A stretch of DNA of 64,000 nt from an uncultured Anaerolineae bacterium (GCA_903875215.1 CAIQVH010000010.1:62001-126000), one strand, 5' to 3'. Shown: positions 24,898-32,982, counted from the stretch's first letter. Made by a program: numbers and translations. The notes: a model not told the origin generated them from the sequence alone.

Positions 24898-25722
24898 ATG
24901 AACATCGATCTTTCCATCAACCCCGACCTGGTCCGCGATCTACTGACACGTTTCCTGCGCTCCGAAATTTCCCGCACCGGCCTGACCCGGGCCGTCATCG
25001 GCATCTCCGGCGGCATCGACTCAGCCCTGGTAGCCTTTCTCGCCGCCGAAGCCCTCGGCGCTAAAAATGTTCTCGGCGTGCGCATGCCTTACAAAAGCTC
25101 CTCCCAAGATTCACTCGATCACGCCATGCTGGTCATAGAGACTCTCGGCATTCCACATAAAACCATCCCCATCACCGAAATGGCCGACGGGCTGATCCAG
25201 AAATTCCCCGAAATGTCGAACATGCGCAAAGGAAACATCATGGCCCGCAGCCGGATGATCACCCTCTACGATCAATCTGAAGCCTTTCAAGGGCTGGTGA
25301 TTGGAACCGGCAATAAAACCGAAATCCTGCTGGGCTATTCCACCCTCTATGGAGATGGAGCCCACGCCATCAATCCAATCGGCGACCTGTACAAGGCGCA
25401 GGTGCGCCAGCTCTCACGCGCCATCGGCGTGCCCCAGCCGATCATCGACAAGCCCCCCTCCGCCGATTTATGGGCCGGGCAAACAGACGAACAGGAGCTC
25501 GGATTCACCTACGAAGAAGCCGACAAACTACTCTACCTGCTCGTCGACCAGCGCTACACCCCCGAAGAAGCGATCGAAGCCGGTTTTGCGCGCCAGTTTG
25601 TCGAAACGGTCATCCGCCGCATCCGCCGCAACCATTTCAAGCGCGTCATGCCGGTCGTAGCCAAAATCACCACCCGCACCGTCGGCTATGACTTCCTCTA
25701 CCTGCGCGATTGGGGCACGTAA
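24898..25722 (+). CDS. nadE: NAD synthetase, synthetase subunit
   Basis: 274 residues. It amidates deamido-NAD with ATP in the last step of NAD synthesis. Motifs: GISGGIDSALVAFLAAEALG (ATP pyrophosphatase P-loop), GTGNKTEILLGYSTLYGDGA, INPIGDLYK, and KPPSADLWAGQTDEQELG. The length matches the ammonia-dependent form, which lacks a glutaminase domain. The upstream nitrilase gene, two bases away, probably supplies that activity in trans. An upstream in-frame start at 24793 would overlap the nitrilase gene and is rejected. Confidence 0.95.
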   Translation: MNIDLSINPDLVRDLLTRFLRSEISRTGLTRAVIGISGGIDSALVAFLAAEALGAKNVLGVRMPYKSSSQDSLDHAMLVIETLGIPHKTIPITEMADGLIQKFPEMSNMRKGNIMARSRMITLYDQSEAFQGLVIGTGNKTEILLGYSTLYGDGAHAINPIGDLYKAQVRQLSRAIGVPQPIIDKPPSADLWAGQTDEQELGFTYEEADKLLYLLVDQRYTPEEAIEAGFARQFVETVIRRIRRNHFKRVMPVVAKITTRTVGYDFLYLRDWGT

Positions 25723-25741
25723 AACCCAGGAGTCAAATGTT

Positions 25742-25835
25742 CGAGTATCAGGTGTCAGGTCACACAACCTGGCGCCTGATTTTTCTGCCTCACCCTGCCA
25801 CCTGAGCCATCACCTGAAACCTGGAACCTGAGCCC
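25742..25835 (+). repeat. Degenerate CAGGT/ACCTG intergenic repeat
   Basis: Short elements such as TCAGGTGTCAGGT, ACCTGGCGCCTGA and ACCTGAAACCTGGAACCTGAG alternate in direct and inverted orientation through the spacer. The region can fold on itself but has no terminator T tract. It looks like a low-complexity intergenic repeat rather than a gene. Confidence 0.5.
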
Positions 25836-25837
25836 TT

Positions 25838-27070
25838 ATGCACATTCCTCCCGCCCTCAAACATCGCCGCTTTTTCCTGATCTGGCTCGGCCTGATGATT
25901 TCCATCGCCGGGACACAAATGCAGAATGCCGCCATCCACTGGCACATCCGCGAACTGAGCGGCACGCCCGACCCGCTCGCACTGGGCGGCATTGGCCTGG
26001 CGCGCATTTTACCGGTGATTGTCTTTTCCCTGTTTGGGGGCGTTATCGCCGATTCATTCAACCGCCGCACCATCCTCTACATCACCCAGAGCCTGATGGC
26101 TCTTACCGCGCTCGGGCTGACTTACCTGACCCTGGCCGGTCACATCCAGATCTGGCAGATCTACCTGCTGACAGCCATCCAGGCCGCGGCTGTGGCCTTC
26201 GACGGCCCGGCGCGCCAGGCAATGATCCCCAACCTGGTGCCCGCCCAGGATCTGCCGAACGCCTTCAGCCTGACTTCGATCGCCTTCAACACCGGCGCTA
26301 TTATCGGCCCGGTCTTGAGCGGGGTGGTGATTGCAACGCTCGGACAGGCTTATACCTACCTGTTCAATGCCATCTCCTTCCTGGCCGTGATTGTCGCCTT
26401 GCTGATGATCGGTGAAATCCAGCAGGATGCGCGCCAGGCCAGCGGCGTCAGCCTCAGCGCCATCGGCGATGGAATTCGCTTTATTTTCGCGCGCAAAATC
26501 ATCCTGTCGACGATGGTAATGGACTTTTTCGCCACCTTCTTTGCCTCGGCCAACACGATGATGCCAATCGTCGCCCGGGATATTCTCCAGGTCGGCGAGG
26601 TCGGCTACGGGTGGCTCGTTTCGGCGCAAAGCATGGGTTCGGTCACCGCCGGGGTGATCATTTCACAATTGCCAGGTATCCGCAAACAGGGGCCGACTTT
26701 CCTGGTTTCGGTGGCCATTTTTGGGCTGGCAACCGTGCTCTTTGGCCTATCGGACAGCTTCCTGCTGGCGTTTCTCGCCCTGGTCATCATCGGCGCGGCA
26801 GACACCGTCAGCACCATCATCCGCAATACCATCCGCCAGTTGAACACCCCCGACCACATCCGCGGGCGGATGACCAGTATCAACCAGATTTTCTTTCAGG
26901 GTGGGCCGCAGCTGGGCGAGGTGGAAGCTGGCCTGGCAGCAGCTGCCTTTGGCGTGCCGTTTGCTATCGTCAGCGGGGGCATCGGCACAATCGTGGCAGC
27001 CTGGCTAATCATGCAGAAGTGGCCGATGCTGCGAAATTACGACGGTCATCACCCTGCGCCGGAGGAATGA
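25838..27070 (+). CDS. MFS transporter (EntS-like)
   Basis: 410 residues with about twelve helices. It has GGVIADSFNRRTILY after the second helix, the NAFSLTSIAFNTGAIIGPVLSG segment, and DTVSTIIRNTIRQLNTPDHIRGRM, all typical of the EntS/YfiS exporter group within the major facilitator superfamily. Substrate unknown. It may be a stand-alone gene; the spacer repeat separates it from nadE. Confidence 0.88.
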   Translation: MHIPPALKHRRFFLIWLGLMISIAGTQMQNAAIHWHIRELSGTPDPLALGGIGLARILPVIVFSLFGGVIADSFNRRTILYITQSLMALTALGLTYLTLAGHIQIWQIYLLTAIQAAAVAFDGPARQAMIPNLVPAQDLPNAFSLTSIAFNTGAIIGPVLSGVVIATLGQAYTYLFNAISFLAVIVALLMIGEIQQDARQASGVSLSAIGDGIRFIFARKIILSTMVMDFFATFFASANTMMPIVARDILQVGEVGYGWLVSAQSMGSVTAGVIISQLPGIRKQGPTFLVSVAIFGLATVLFGLSDSFLLAFLALVIIGAADTVSTIIRNTIRQLNTPDHIRGRMTSINQIFFQGGPQLGEVEAGLAAAAFGVPFAIVSGGIGTIVAAWLIMQKWPMLRNYDGHHPAPEE

Positions 27071-27211
27071 GCTTTCGTCGGCGGGGGGCGGCGACTGAGA
27101 TAACGGCCCGCCAGCGAGGCGTGAAGGGCGAGGGTGTTCTCAACGGAAAAGCCCGACATTACAGCGACCTGTCATTTATCCTACGTTTGTCATACGATGC
27201 GGTTTTGTCGG

Positions 27212-27240
27212 TTGACTCCGCGCCCAATTCGTCATATACT
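27212..27240 (+). promoter_or_regulatory. Promoter of the SWIM-protein leader
   Basis: -35 TTGACT (27212-27217), 17-base spacer, -10 TATACT (27235-27240). Transcription should begin near 27247, giving an RNA of about 80 nt to the terminator at 27327. The 140 bases upstream (27071-27211) hold nothing I recognise. Confidence 0.7.
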
Positions 27241-27254
27241 TTCGCCAAGGTCAA

Positions 27255-27299
27255 ATGCTTATGCATGTGTTAACGGACATCGCCCCGCTCGACTTTTGA
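27255..27299 (+). CDS. Possible 14-residue leader peptide
   Basis: ATG at 27255 preceded by AAGG; the frame encodes MLMHVLTDIAPLDF and stops with TGA at 27297-27299, on the first base of the terminator stem. Translation to the stop codon would place a ribosome against the hairpin, the arrangement expected of an attenuator. No codon run suggests a sensed amino acid. It could equally be chance. Confidence 0.3.
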   Translation: MLMHVLTDIAPLDF

Positions 27300-27327
27300 A
27301 AGGCACGCTCTTTCTGCGTGCCTTTTT
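27299..27327 (+). terminator. Terminator hairpin inside the SWIM-protein leader
   Basis: Arms AAAGGCACGC (27299-27308) and GCGTGCCTTT (27316-27325), a seven-base loop, and a T run. It stands between the promoter at 27212 and the gene at 27355, so it is either an attenuator or the 3' end of a small RNA. Confidence 0.85.
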
Positions 27328-27354
27328 CATTTCTATCCATAAAGGAGAGTAAAA

Positions 27355-27600
27355 ATGGACTACGGATTGATCGGAAAGATCGAAAAAGCCAAACGCTATG
27401 CCGAGGATCGGAAACGATTCCACTTTAATCAATTTGATATCACCTTCCACGGTGACAATAATGACCATCACGTCTCGTTTGCCGGGGGCATTTTTGCCTG
27501 CGACTGCGAGTTTTTCCTGACGCACAAGCGTTGTGCGCACACCATGGCCCTCGAAGACCACCTGCTTAAGGGCATGCTCCCCGAAACGCAACAGGCTTAA
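27355..27600 (+). CDS. Small SWIM-type zinc-finger protein
   Basis: 81 residues with a very good ribosome site (AAAGGAGAG) before the ATG. The C-terminal part contains CDCEFFLTHKRCAH: Cys49, Cys51, Cys60 and His62 match the CxC-x(n)-CxH pattern of SWIM zinc fingers, which bind DNA or proteins. The N-terminal half is basic and aromatic. No other domain is present, so it may act as an adaptor or regulator. It is a single-gene unit between two terminators. Confidence 0.75.
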   Translation: MDYGLIGKIEKAKRYAEDRKRFHFNQFDITFHGDNNDHHVSFAGGIFACDCEFFLTHKRCAHTMALEDHLLKGMLPETQQA

Positions 27601-27621
27601 GAAAAACTGAATACAACGCTG

Positions 27622-27659
27622 GCCCCAAAGGCGCGCAAGGCCTTTGGGGCTTTGTTTTT
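27622..27659 (+). terminator. Terminator after the SWIM-protein gene
   Basis: Arms GCCCCAAAGG (27622-27631) and CCTTTGGGGC (27641-27650), followed by TTTGTTTTT. Confidence 0.92.
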
Positions 27660-27663
27660 CGGG

Positions 27664-27669
27664 TAAAAT
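27664..27669 (+). promoter_or_regulatory. TAAAAT -10 box seven bases before a start codon
   Basis: TAAAAT at 27664-27669, spacer ACTCCTT, ATG at 27677. It predicts a leaderless mRNA for the transpeptidase and begins directly after the previous terminator. Confidence 0.55.
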
Positions 27670-27676
27670 ACTCCTT

Positions 27677-28726
27677 ATGATGTCCAAAATCTCCCGTCGT
27701 GATTTTTTGAAGATAGGCGGCAGCGCGCTGGGCGGGCTGGCGATTTTCCCTGCCGCATCGCCGCTTAACGAGTTTGCCGATGGCAAGATCGTGCGCGTGG
27801 CCACAACCCACGTCAGCGTGTACAGCCAACCAACCGATGAAAGCCTGATCGTTGGGCAGGTTACCCGCGACCAGTTGCTTAATGTGTACGAGGAAGTCAA
27901 TTCGGGCACGCCCGGCTACAACCCGGTCTGGTACCGGGTCTGGGGCGGGTATGTCCACCGGGCGCGCATGCAAAAAGTTGAATTTATCTACAACCCGATC
28001 GCCAGCCAGATTCGCGAAAACGGCCAGCTGGCAGAAGTCACTGTGCCATACACCCAGGCCTTGCGCCAGATCGGCAAGGAGTGGCAGGCAATCTATCGGC
28101 TGTACTACACCTCGGTGCACTGGGTGACCGGCGTTTTTGAGGGCCCCGACGGCGCACCCTGGTACACCCTGCTGGATGAGCTGCTTGAAATCAAATATAG
28201 CGTTCCAGCGCAGCACTTACGGCTGATCCCCGACGAGGAACTCGCGCCAATTTCTCCCGCAGTTCCGCTCGAGCAAAAACGCATCGTGGTCGAAATTCCC
28301 ATTCAAAAATTGACCTGCTTCGAGGCAGATCAAGCCGTCTTCAGCACCAGCATTTCCTCCGGACGGTTGAACAGCCAGCCCGGCCCAAACGGCATCCCCA
28401 CCCGCACCCCGGCTGGAGATTTCCGCATCCTGGTCAAAATGCCATCCAAACACATGGGCCAGGGCAACCTGTCGGGAGATATCGAAGCCTATGTCCTGCC
28501 CGGCGTGGCCTGGACGAGCTTCTTCACAACCCAGGGCCACGCCTTTCACAGCGCCTACTGGCACGACAACTTCGGCGTCCCCATGAGCAGCGGCTGCATC
28601 AACATGCGCCCCGAAGAAGCTAAATGGCTCTTCCGCTGGAGCCAGCCGGTCAGCGCCGTCGCAGACATCGACCCCAAGACACTCGATCGAAAAGGATACG
28701 GCACTGCCGTCCAAATCATCGCCTGA
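27677..28726 (+). CDS. Tat-exported L,D-transpeptidase (YkuD family)
   Basis: 349 residues from the first of two adjacent ATGs. The N-terminus carries a twin-arginine signal, SRRDFLK, then a hydrophobic stretch. Residues about 40-90 look like a small SH3-like domain (VATTHVSVYSQPTDE to VWGGYVHRARM). The C-terminal YkuD domain has HSAYWHDNFGVPMSSGCINMR, containing the catalytic Cys and conserved His/Ser/Gly/Arg. Such enzymes cross-link or modify peptidoglycan, or attach proteins to it, outside the membrane. Tat export of this enzyme class is uncommon. Confidence 0.9.
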   Translation: MMSKISRRDFLKIGGSALGGLAIFPAASPLNEFADGKIVRVATTHVSVYSQPTDESLIVGQVTRDQLLNVYEEVNSGTPGYNPVWYRVWGGYVHRARMQKVEFIYNPIASQIRENGQLAEVTVPYTQALRQIGKEWQAIYRLYYTSVHWVTGVFEGPDGAPWYTLLDELLEIKYSVPAQHLRLIPDEELAPISPAVPLEQKRIVVEIPIQKLTCFEADQAVFSTSISSGRLNSQPGPNGIPTRTPAGDFRILVKMPSKHMGQGNLSGDIEAYVLPGVAWTSFFTTQGHAFHSAYWHDNFGVPMSSGCINMRPEEAKWLFRWSQPVSAVADIDPKTLDRKGYGTAVQIIA

Positions 28727-28781
28727 ATCTCGGAATCCGCGCCTGCCAGATTCACAACCCCGGCAGCATTCCCCCACACCC

Positions 28782-30005
28782 ATGCCCTCACTCCACTGGA
28801 ACGGAAAAGACCCATCCCCGCCGCAGCCGGCCTCCCTCACCCTGGATACGATCATCCACCCAGGCGGAGCTGGCTGGCCAGCCGCCACGCCGCACAGTCA
28901 CCTTTACCATGGCGACAACCTGGCCGTCATGGCCGCCCTGTTGCCCACTTACACCGGCCAGATCAACCTGATCTACGCTGACCCGCCCTTCTACACCAAT
29001 CGGCACTTTTCAGCCCGCATCGGGCGCGGCGAAGACTCGCGCAAACCACGCGAATGGCAGCTCACCGCCGGCTACACCGACCACTGGGACAGCCTGGACG
29101 ATTACCTCCAATTCCTCTACGCCCGGCTGAGCCTGATGCACCACCTGCTCGCCCCCGGTGGAACGCTCTACCTGCACCTCGACTGGCATGCCGACGCCTA
29201 CGCCCGCCTGCTCCTGGATGAACTGTTTGGCCCCGAAAATTTCCTCAACGAAATCATCTGGACCTACCACGGCCCATCCCCCATCCGCTCAGCCTTCAAC
29301 CGCAAACACGACACACTGCTGGTCTACACCAAAGGGCCTGACTACACCTTCAACGCCGACGCCGTGCGAATTCCGTACGACCAGACCACCCTAAAGACCT
29401 TTGCCGCATCACGCAAAGCCGGCTTTGGCAAAATCCCCGACCTGGCACGCGGCAAAGTTCCGGAAGACTGGTGGTACTTCCCAGTCGTCGCCCGTCTGCA
29501 CAACGAACGCACCGGCTACCCCACCCAAAAACCTGAGGCGCTGCTCGAACGCATCCTGCTTGCCTCATCAAACCCCGGCGACCTGGTAGCCGATTTTTTC
29601 TGCGGATCAGGCACCACAGCACTCATTGCAGCCCGACATGGCCGCCGCTTCCTGGCCGCCGACGGTTCCTTCCGCGCCATCCACACCACCCGCACCCGGC
29701 TCGTGCGCGAAAACACACCTCCCTTCGGAATCTGGCTGACACAACCACCCCAACCGCTGGACAAACCAGCCTACCACTTTCAACTTTCCGCCAGCACCGT
29801 CAGTCTGTGCGATGAAACCATCCCCTCCTACTGGGAAATCGACCCGGCCTGGGACGGCCAGACCTTCCGCAGCTACGCCCAGGCAGTATTACCCCTGCGT
29901 GCCGGAGAAATCACACGAAAACTGGAACTTCCTCCCGAAAGGGGCAACCTATGCCTGCGCGCCGTCTCTGTTGGGGGTGAACAAACCCAGCTTATCTTGA
30001 AATAA
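28782..30005 (+). CDS. Solitary DNA methyltransferase (amino-methyltransferase, beta-class order)
   Basis: 407 residues. Motif IV, LIYADPPFYT, comes first and motif I, DFFCGSGTTALIA, later: the order seen in beta-class N6-adenine or N4-cytosine methyltransferases. GYPTQKPEALLERIL lies between them, as in type III Mod-like and solitary enzymes. The motif IV variant DPPF replaces the commoner DPPY. A C-terminal extension of about 110 residues is not recognised. No restriction endonuclease is nearby, so it probably acts in regulation or self-marking. No clear ribosome site precedes the ATG. Confidence 0.88.
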   Translation: MPSLHWNGKDPSPPQPASLTLDTIIHPGGAGWPAATPHSHLYHGDNLAVMAALLPTYTGQINLIYADPPFYTNRHFSARIGRGEDSRKPREWQLTAGYTDHWDSLDDYLQFLYARLSLMHHLLAPGGTLYLHLDWHADAYARLLLDELFGPENFLNEIIWTYHGPSPIRSAFNRKHDTLLVYTKGPDYTFNADAVRIPYDQTTLKTFAASRKAGFGKIPDLARGKVPEDWWYFPVVARLHNERTGYPTQKPEALLERILLASSNPGDLVADFFCGSGTTALIAARHGRRFLAADGSFRAIHTTRTRLVRENTPPFGIWLTQPPQPLDKPAYHFQLSASTVSLCDETIPSYWEIDPAWDGQTFRSYAQAVLPLRAGEITRKLELPPERGNLCLRAVSVGGEQTQLILK

Positions 30006-30033
30006 AAAACGGGACGGCACACTCGCCGTCCCG
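30001..30033 (-). terminator. Terminator of the response-regulator gene
   Basis: Arms CGGGACGGC (30010-30018) and GCCGTCCCG (30025-30033); in the minus direction a T6 run follows. It overlaps the end of the methyltransferase gene. Confidence 0.85.
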
Positions 30034-30053
30034 AATTAATTCTACGAACCAAT

Positions 30054-30716
30054 TCACACATCCAGCCGGTATCCCACGCCGCGCACGGTATGCAAAAAGC
30101 GCGGATGCAGCGGGTCAATTTCCAGCGCATGGCGCAGCCAGGAGATATGCACATCCAGCGTACGCGTATCGCCGGTATAGTTCGTATCCCAGACCTTTTT
30201 GAACAATTCCTCGCGCTCAATCACCTCGCCGCGATGCTGGAGTAACACCTGCAATAAACTGGACAACCGCGGCGTCAGGCGGGCACTTTTGCCCAGGCAC
30301 TTCACCCGCCGATGCTCGGTATCCAACCGGATCGGGCCAAAATGCAAAACATGGGTCCCATCCCCCGGCAGCAACGGCTTAAGACGATTGACCAGCTTCT
30401 GCACCGTAAACGGCAAATTCAAAACCGCATCAGCCACCGATTTTTCGACCAGCCGGCCCTCGTCCAGGATCAGTACAATCGGCAAATGCTCATCCAATTG
30501 CTTGTCGCGCAATGACTGACAAATCCGCAGCCCGGTGGACCCCAGCGAAGCAGCATTGACCACAACCAGGTCCGGTCCCAGTTCTGGCAAGCGGGCCAGC
30601 GCCTCCGTGCCATTCAGTACCGAAACAACGTTAAAACCCTTCTTCTGCAGAGGAGCCGCAAAAGAAGAACGCTCATTTTTTTTGCCTTCGACGATTAAGA
30701 TAAGGGCGTTGGTCAT
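30054..30716 (-). CDS. Atypical OmpR-family response regulator with degenerate receiver
   Basis: 220 residues from ATG 30716. The C-terminal 100 residues are a winged helix of the OmpR/PhoB type (RLTPRLSSLLQVLL, EREELFKKVWD, TRTLDVHISWLRHALE, FLHTVRGVGYRL), intact. The N-terminal receiver fold is recognisable but lacks the phosphorylation chemistry: the usual acidic pair is Glu10-Gly11, the phospho-acceptor Asp is Asn54 (PDLVVVNAAS), and the conserved Lys of the KPF motif is Leu (NLPF). It probably works without phosphorylation. No histidine kinase is adjacent. Confidence 0.85.
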   Translation of the reverse strand: MTNALILIVEGKKNERSSFAAPLQKKGFNVVSVLNGTEALARLPELGPDLVVVNAASLGSTGLRICQSLRDKQLDEHLPIVLILDEGRLVEKSVADAVLNLPFTVQKLVNRLKPLLPGDGTHVLHFGPIRLDTEHRRVKCLGKSARLTPRLSSLLQVLLQHRGEVIEREELFKKVWDTNYTGDTRTLDVHISWLRHALEIDPLHPRFLHTVRGVGYRLDV

Positions 30717-30864
30717 CCTTAATACCTGGTACTCAACATCGGCTGGTAGCGACTCCCCGCGCAACAAAAAAAACTAACCTGAAAGACCTGTCAACCAGCA
30801 CCGGACTCAAATTATACCCGAAACCTGGCCAGGAAAACCACCCAAGGGTACCAATTTTAAAGAA

Positions 30865-30888
30865 ATGTTAAATATAGATTCTTAACAT
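30865..30888. repeat. Inverted repeat ATGTTAA-N10-TTAACAT
   Basis: Arms at 30865-30871 and 30882-30888 in the 322-base spacer between the divergent response-regulator and rplI genes. One helical turn separates the arm centres less than two turns apart, as for a dimeric regulator. It is a candidate site for the adjacent response regulator. The rest of the spacer holds the rplI promoter and leader. Confidence 0.45.
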
Positions 30889-30925
30889 TCATGATAAGGT
30901 ATTTTCAAAATTCAAAAGCTGAACG

Positions 30926-30954
30926 TTGACGCGCCAATCAGCCTCTGGTAAAAT
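30926..30954 (+). promoter_or_regulatory. Promoter of rplI
   Basis: -35 TTGACG (30926-30931), 17-base spacer, -10 TAAAAT (30949-30954), leaving a leader of about 77 bases before the rplI start. Confidence 0.8.
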
Positions 30955-31038
30955 AATGGGCCGAGCGTTGTACCCTTCGCTTGCACCATCAACCTGCGCG
31001 AAATGCAGGAATTACTCCCAGAAAGGGCTTGACACACA

Positions 31039-31536
31039 ATGAAAGTACTCCTTCTTAAAGATGTTTATAAACTTGGCCGGGCTGGCGACGTCAAAAAAGT
31101 CGCCGACGGGTTTGGCCGCAACTACCTGATCCCCCAGCGGCTGGCACTACTCGCCACGCCCGGGGCGCTCAAGCAGGCTGAAAAAATCAAGGCCGACGCC
31201 AGCACCGAGCGTGCCAAACTGAATCATGAGATGGGCGCAGTCGCCAGCCTGATCAGCGGCCTGGCACTTGGTTTCGCCGCCAAAGCCGGCGAAACGGGAA
31301 AACTCTACGGCTCCGTGACCGCCGAAAGCGTTGCTGTGGCGCTCAAAACCAAAGCCAATGTAGATGTCAAACGCCAGCAGATCGATATGCAGCCCATCCG
31401 CAACCTGGGCGAACACAAAGCCCACATCCGGCTGACAATGGATTTGATCCCCGAAATCAAAATCGTCGTCTACCGTGAAGGCGAAAACGACCCGACCGCC
31501 AAGGCCGCCGAATCCCCCGTCAGCGAACAAGCCTAA
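31039..31536 (+). CDS. rplI: 50S ribosomal protein L9
   Basis: 165 residues. The start, MKVLLLKDVYKLGRAGDVKKVADGFGRNYLIP, is the L9 N-terminal domain (quoted by key parts: LLLKDV, LGRAGDV, GFGRNYLIP). A long helix and the C-terminal RNA-binding domain (GKLYGSVT, IDMQPIRNLGEHK) follow. It binds domain V of 23S rRNA and supports frame maintenance. The C-terminus has an extra tail of about 17 residues. It is followed by a strong hairpin and the RodZ-like gene. Confidence 0.97.
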   Translation: MKVLLLKDVYKLGRAGDVKKVADGFGRNYLIPQRLALLATPGALKQAEKIKADASTERAKLNHEMGAVASLISGLALGFAAKAGETGKLYGSVTAESVAVALKTKANVDVKRQQIDMQPIRNLGEHKAHIRLTMDLIPEIKIVVYREGENDPTAKAAESPVSEQA

Positions 31537-31553
31537 ACTCCCCCCGATAGACC

Positions 31554-31593
31554 ACATCACCGATCCATCCCACCCGGGCGCGATCGGTGATGT
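31554..31593 (+). terminator. 12-bp hairpin between rplI and the RodZ-like gene
   Basis: Perfect arms ACATCACCGATC (31554-31565) and GATCGGTGATGT (31582-31593). The T tract is weak (GTTTGCTT) and the next start lies 11 bases on, so it may only partly terminate, or control translation. Confidence 0.65.
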
Positions 31594-31604
31594 TTGCTTA
31601 ACCC

Positions 31605-32969
31605 ATGCCAACCATCGGTGAACAGCTCAAACAAGCTCGTCTGGATCGTAATCTGAGCCTCAAGCAAGTGGTCCAGTCTACCCGCATCCGCGCCCACTAC
31701 CTCGAAGCCTTTGAGGCCGACGATCTCTCCGCTTTGCCATCGCCAGCGCAGGCGCGGGGGTTTTTGCGCCTGTATGCCGAATTCCTGCAGTTAAATCCCG
31801 ATGACATGCTCCGCAATTTGCGCGGGGAGGTGGAGCATGCCACAATTAGGCCGGAGGGGGTCGCAGCCCCAGCCCCCCTGGAAGAATCGTCGCCCGACCC
31901 AGAAATTTCCCCATCGCTCCCGATCGAAACAGAAGCCAACCCGGAGGTTGAACCACCCATCACCGCAACAGAAGACAGCGCACCCGCCGCACAACCACTC
32001 TCGCAGCGTTTATTCCATGAAATCGGTGCACTTCTCCGTGAGCGGCGTGAATTACTCAGCCTGACCCTCGAAGAAATCGAACGGCACATTCACGTCCGCC
32101 AGCATCACCTGGAGAAAATTGAAGCAGGACAGTTTGACGACCTGCCATCCCCAGTCCAGGCGCGGGGCATGCTGAATTCCTACGCCAGCTTTTTAGACAT
32201 GAATGCCGACAGCCTGCTCCTGCGCTTCGCCGAAGCGCTTCAGGCCCGGCGCGCCGAAAATCAGCCCAAACAAACCACCCGGCCCAGGCCGAACCTGCGC
32301 ACCGGGCAGCCTTCATTGCTGGGGCGTTTGATCAGCCCCGACCTGATCTTTGGCGGCAGCATGATTCTGACCCTGCTTGGACTTTCCATTTGGGGTACCG
32401 CCCGCCTTTTTTCCATCAACGCTCCGGCCCCAGCCAGCGCCACATCAGGTCCTTCCATCTCTGAAATTCTGCTGGCCACCCCACTTGGGGGAGAAACACC
32501 CACACAGGAATTAATTCCCACCAGCGTGCCCGAACTGGCTACCGCCATCGCCACGACCGACCCTGGCCTGCTCCCACCCACTGAAACTGCCACTCCCATT
32601 CAGGCCTTCACCCCATCTTCGGCCGTGCAATTGACCATTATCGTCTTGGAACGCACATTCCTGCGCGTCACCGTCGACGGGGTCGTCCAACAAGAAGGCC
32701 GCGTCGCCCCCGGGGCGGCCTTGAGCTTTGATGGCAATGAACGCATCGAAGTGCTGACCGGCTCGGGCGCTGCACTACAAATCGTATATAACCAGCAAGA
32801 TTTAGGGGTTCTGGGCAATTTTGGGGATGTCGTCGACCGAATCTACACCCGTACTGGAATTCAAACCCCCACGGCCACCGTCAGCCCTACTGCCAGCTCC
32901 ACACCCCGCCAGACACCCATCCCGACGCCAACGCAAACACCACGCCCCACTCAAGCCTCGGCCCCATAG
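31605..32969 (+). CDS. RodZ-like membrane protein with two tandem HTH domains
   Basis: 454 residues. Two copies of the RodZ-type helix-turn-helix lie at residues about 4-75 (IGEQLKQARLDRNLSL, LPSPAQARGFLRLYAEFL) and about 130-205 (IGALLRERRELLSLTL, LPSPVQARGMLNSYASFL), joined by an acidic Pro-rich linker. One transmembrane helix (about 245-265) is followed by a Thr/Pro linker and a DUF4115-like beta domain (VQLTIIVLERTFLRVTVDG), ending in a TPT tail. RodZ links MreB filaments to the membrane. It normally has one HTH; the duplication is unusual. Confidence 0.82.
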   Translation: MPTIGEQLKQARLDRNLSLKQVVQSTRIRAHYLEAFEADDLSALPSPAQARGFLRLYAEFLQLNPDDMLRNLRGEVEHATIRPEGVAAPAPLEESSPDPEISPSLPIETEANPEVEPPITATEDSAPAAQPLSQRLFHEIGALLRERRELLSLTLEEIERHIHVRQHHLEKIEAGQFDDLPSPVQARGMLNSYASFLDMNADSLLLRFAEALQARRAENQPKQTTRPRPNLRTGQPSLLGRLISPDLIFGGSMILTLLGLSIWGTARLFSINAPAPASATSGPSISEILLATPLGGETPTQELIPTSVPELATAIATTDPGLLPPTETATPIQAFTPSSAVQLTIIVLERTFLRVTVDGVVQQEGRVAPGAALSFDGNERIEVLTGSGAALQIVYNQQDLGVLGNFGDVVDRIYTRTGIQTPTATVSPTASSTPRQTPIPTPTQTPRPTQASAP

Positions 32970-32982
32970 GACAATTACCGTT

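Noticed and set aside
25742-25835. Short repeats as a possible CRISPR array
   Set aside because: Units are only 5-10 bases, in both orientations, with no constant repeat or spacer length and no cas genes nearby.
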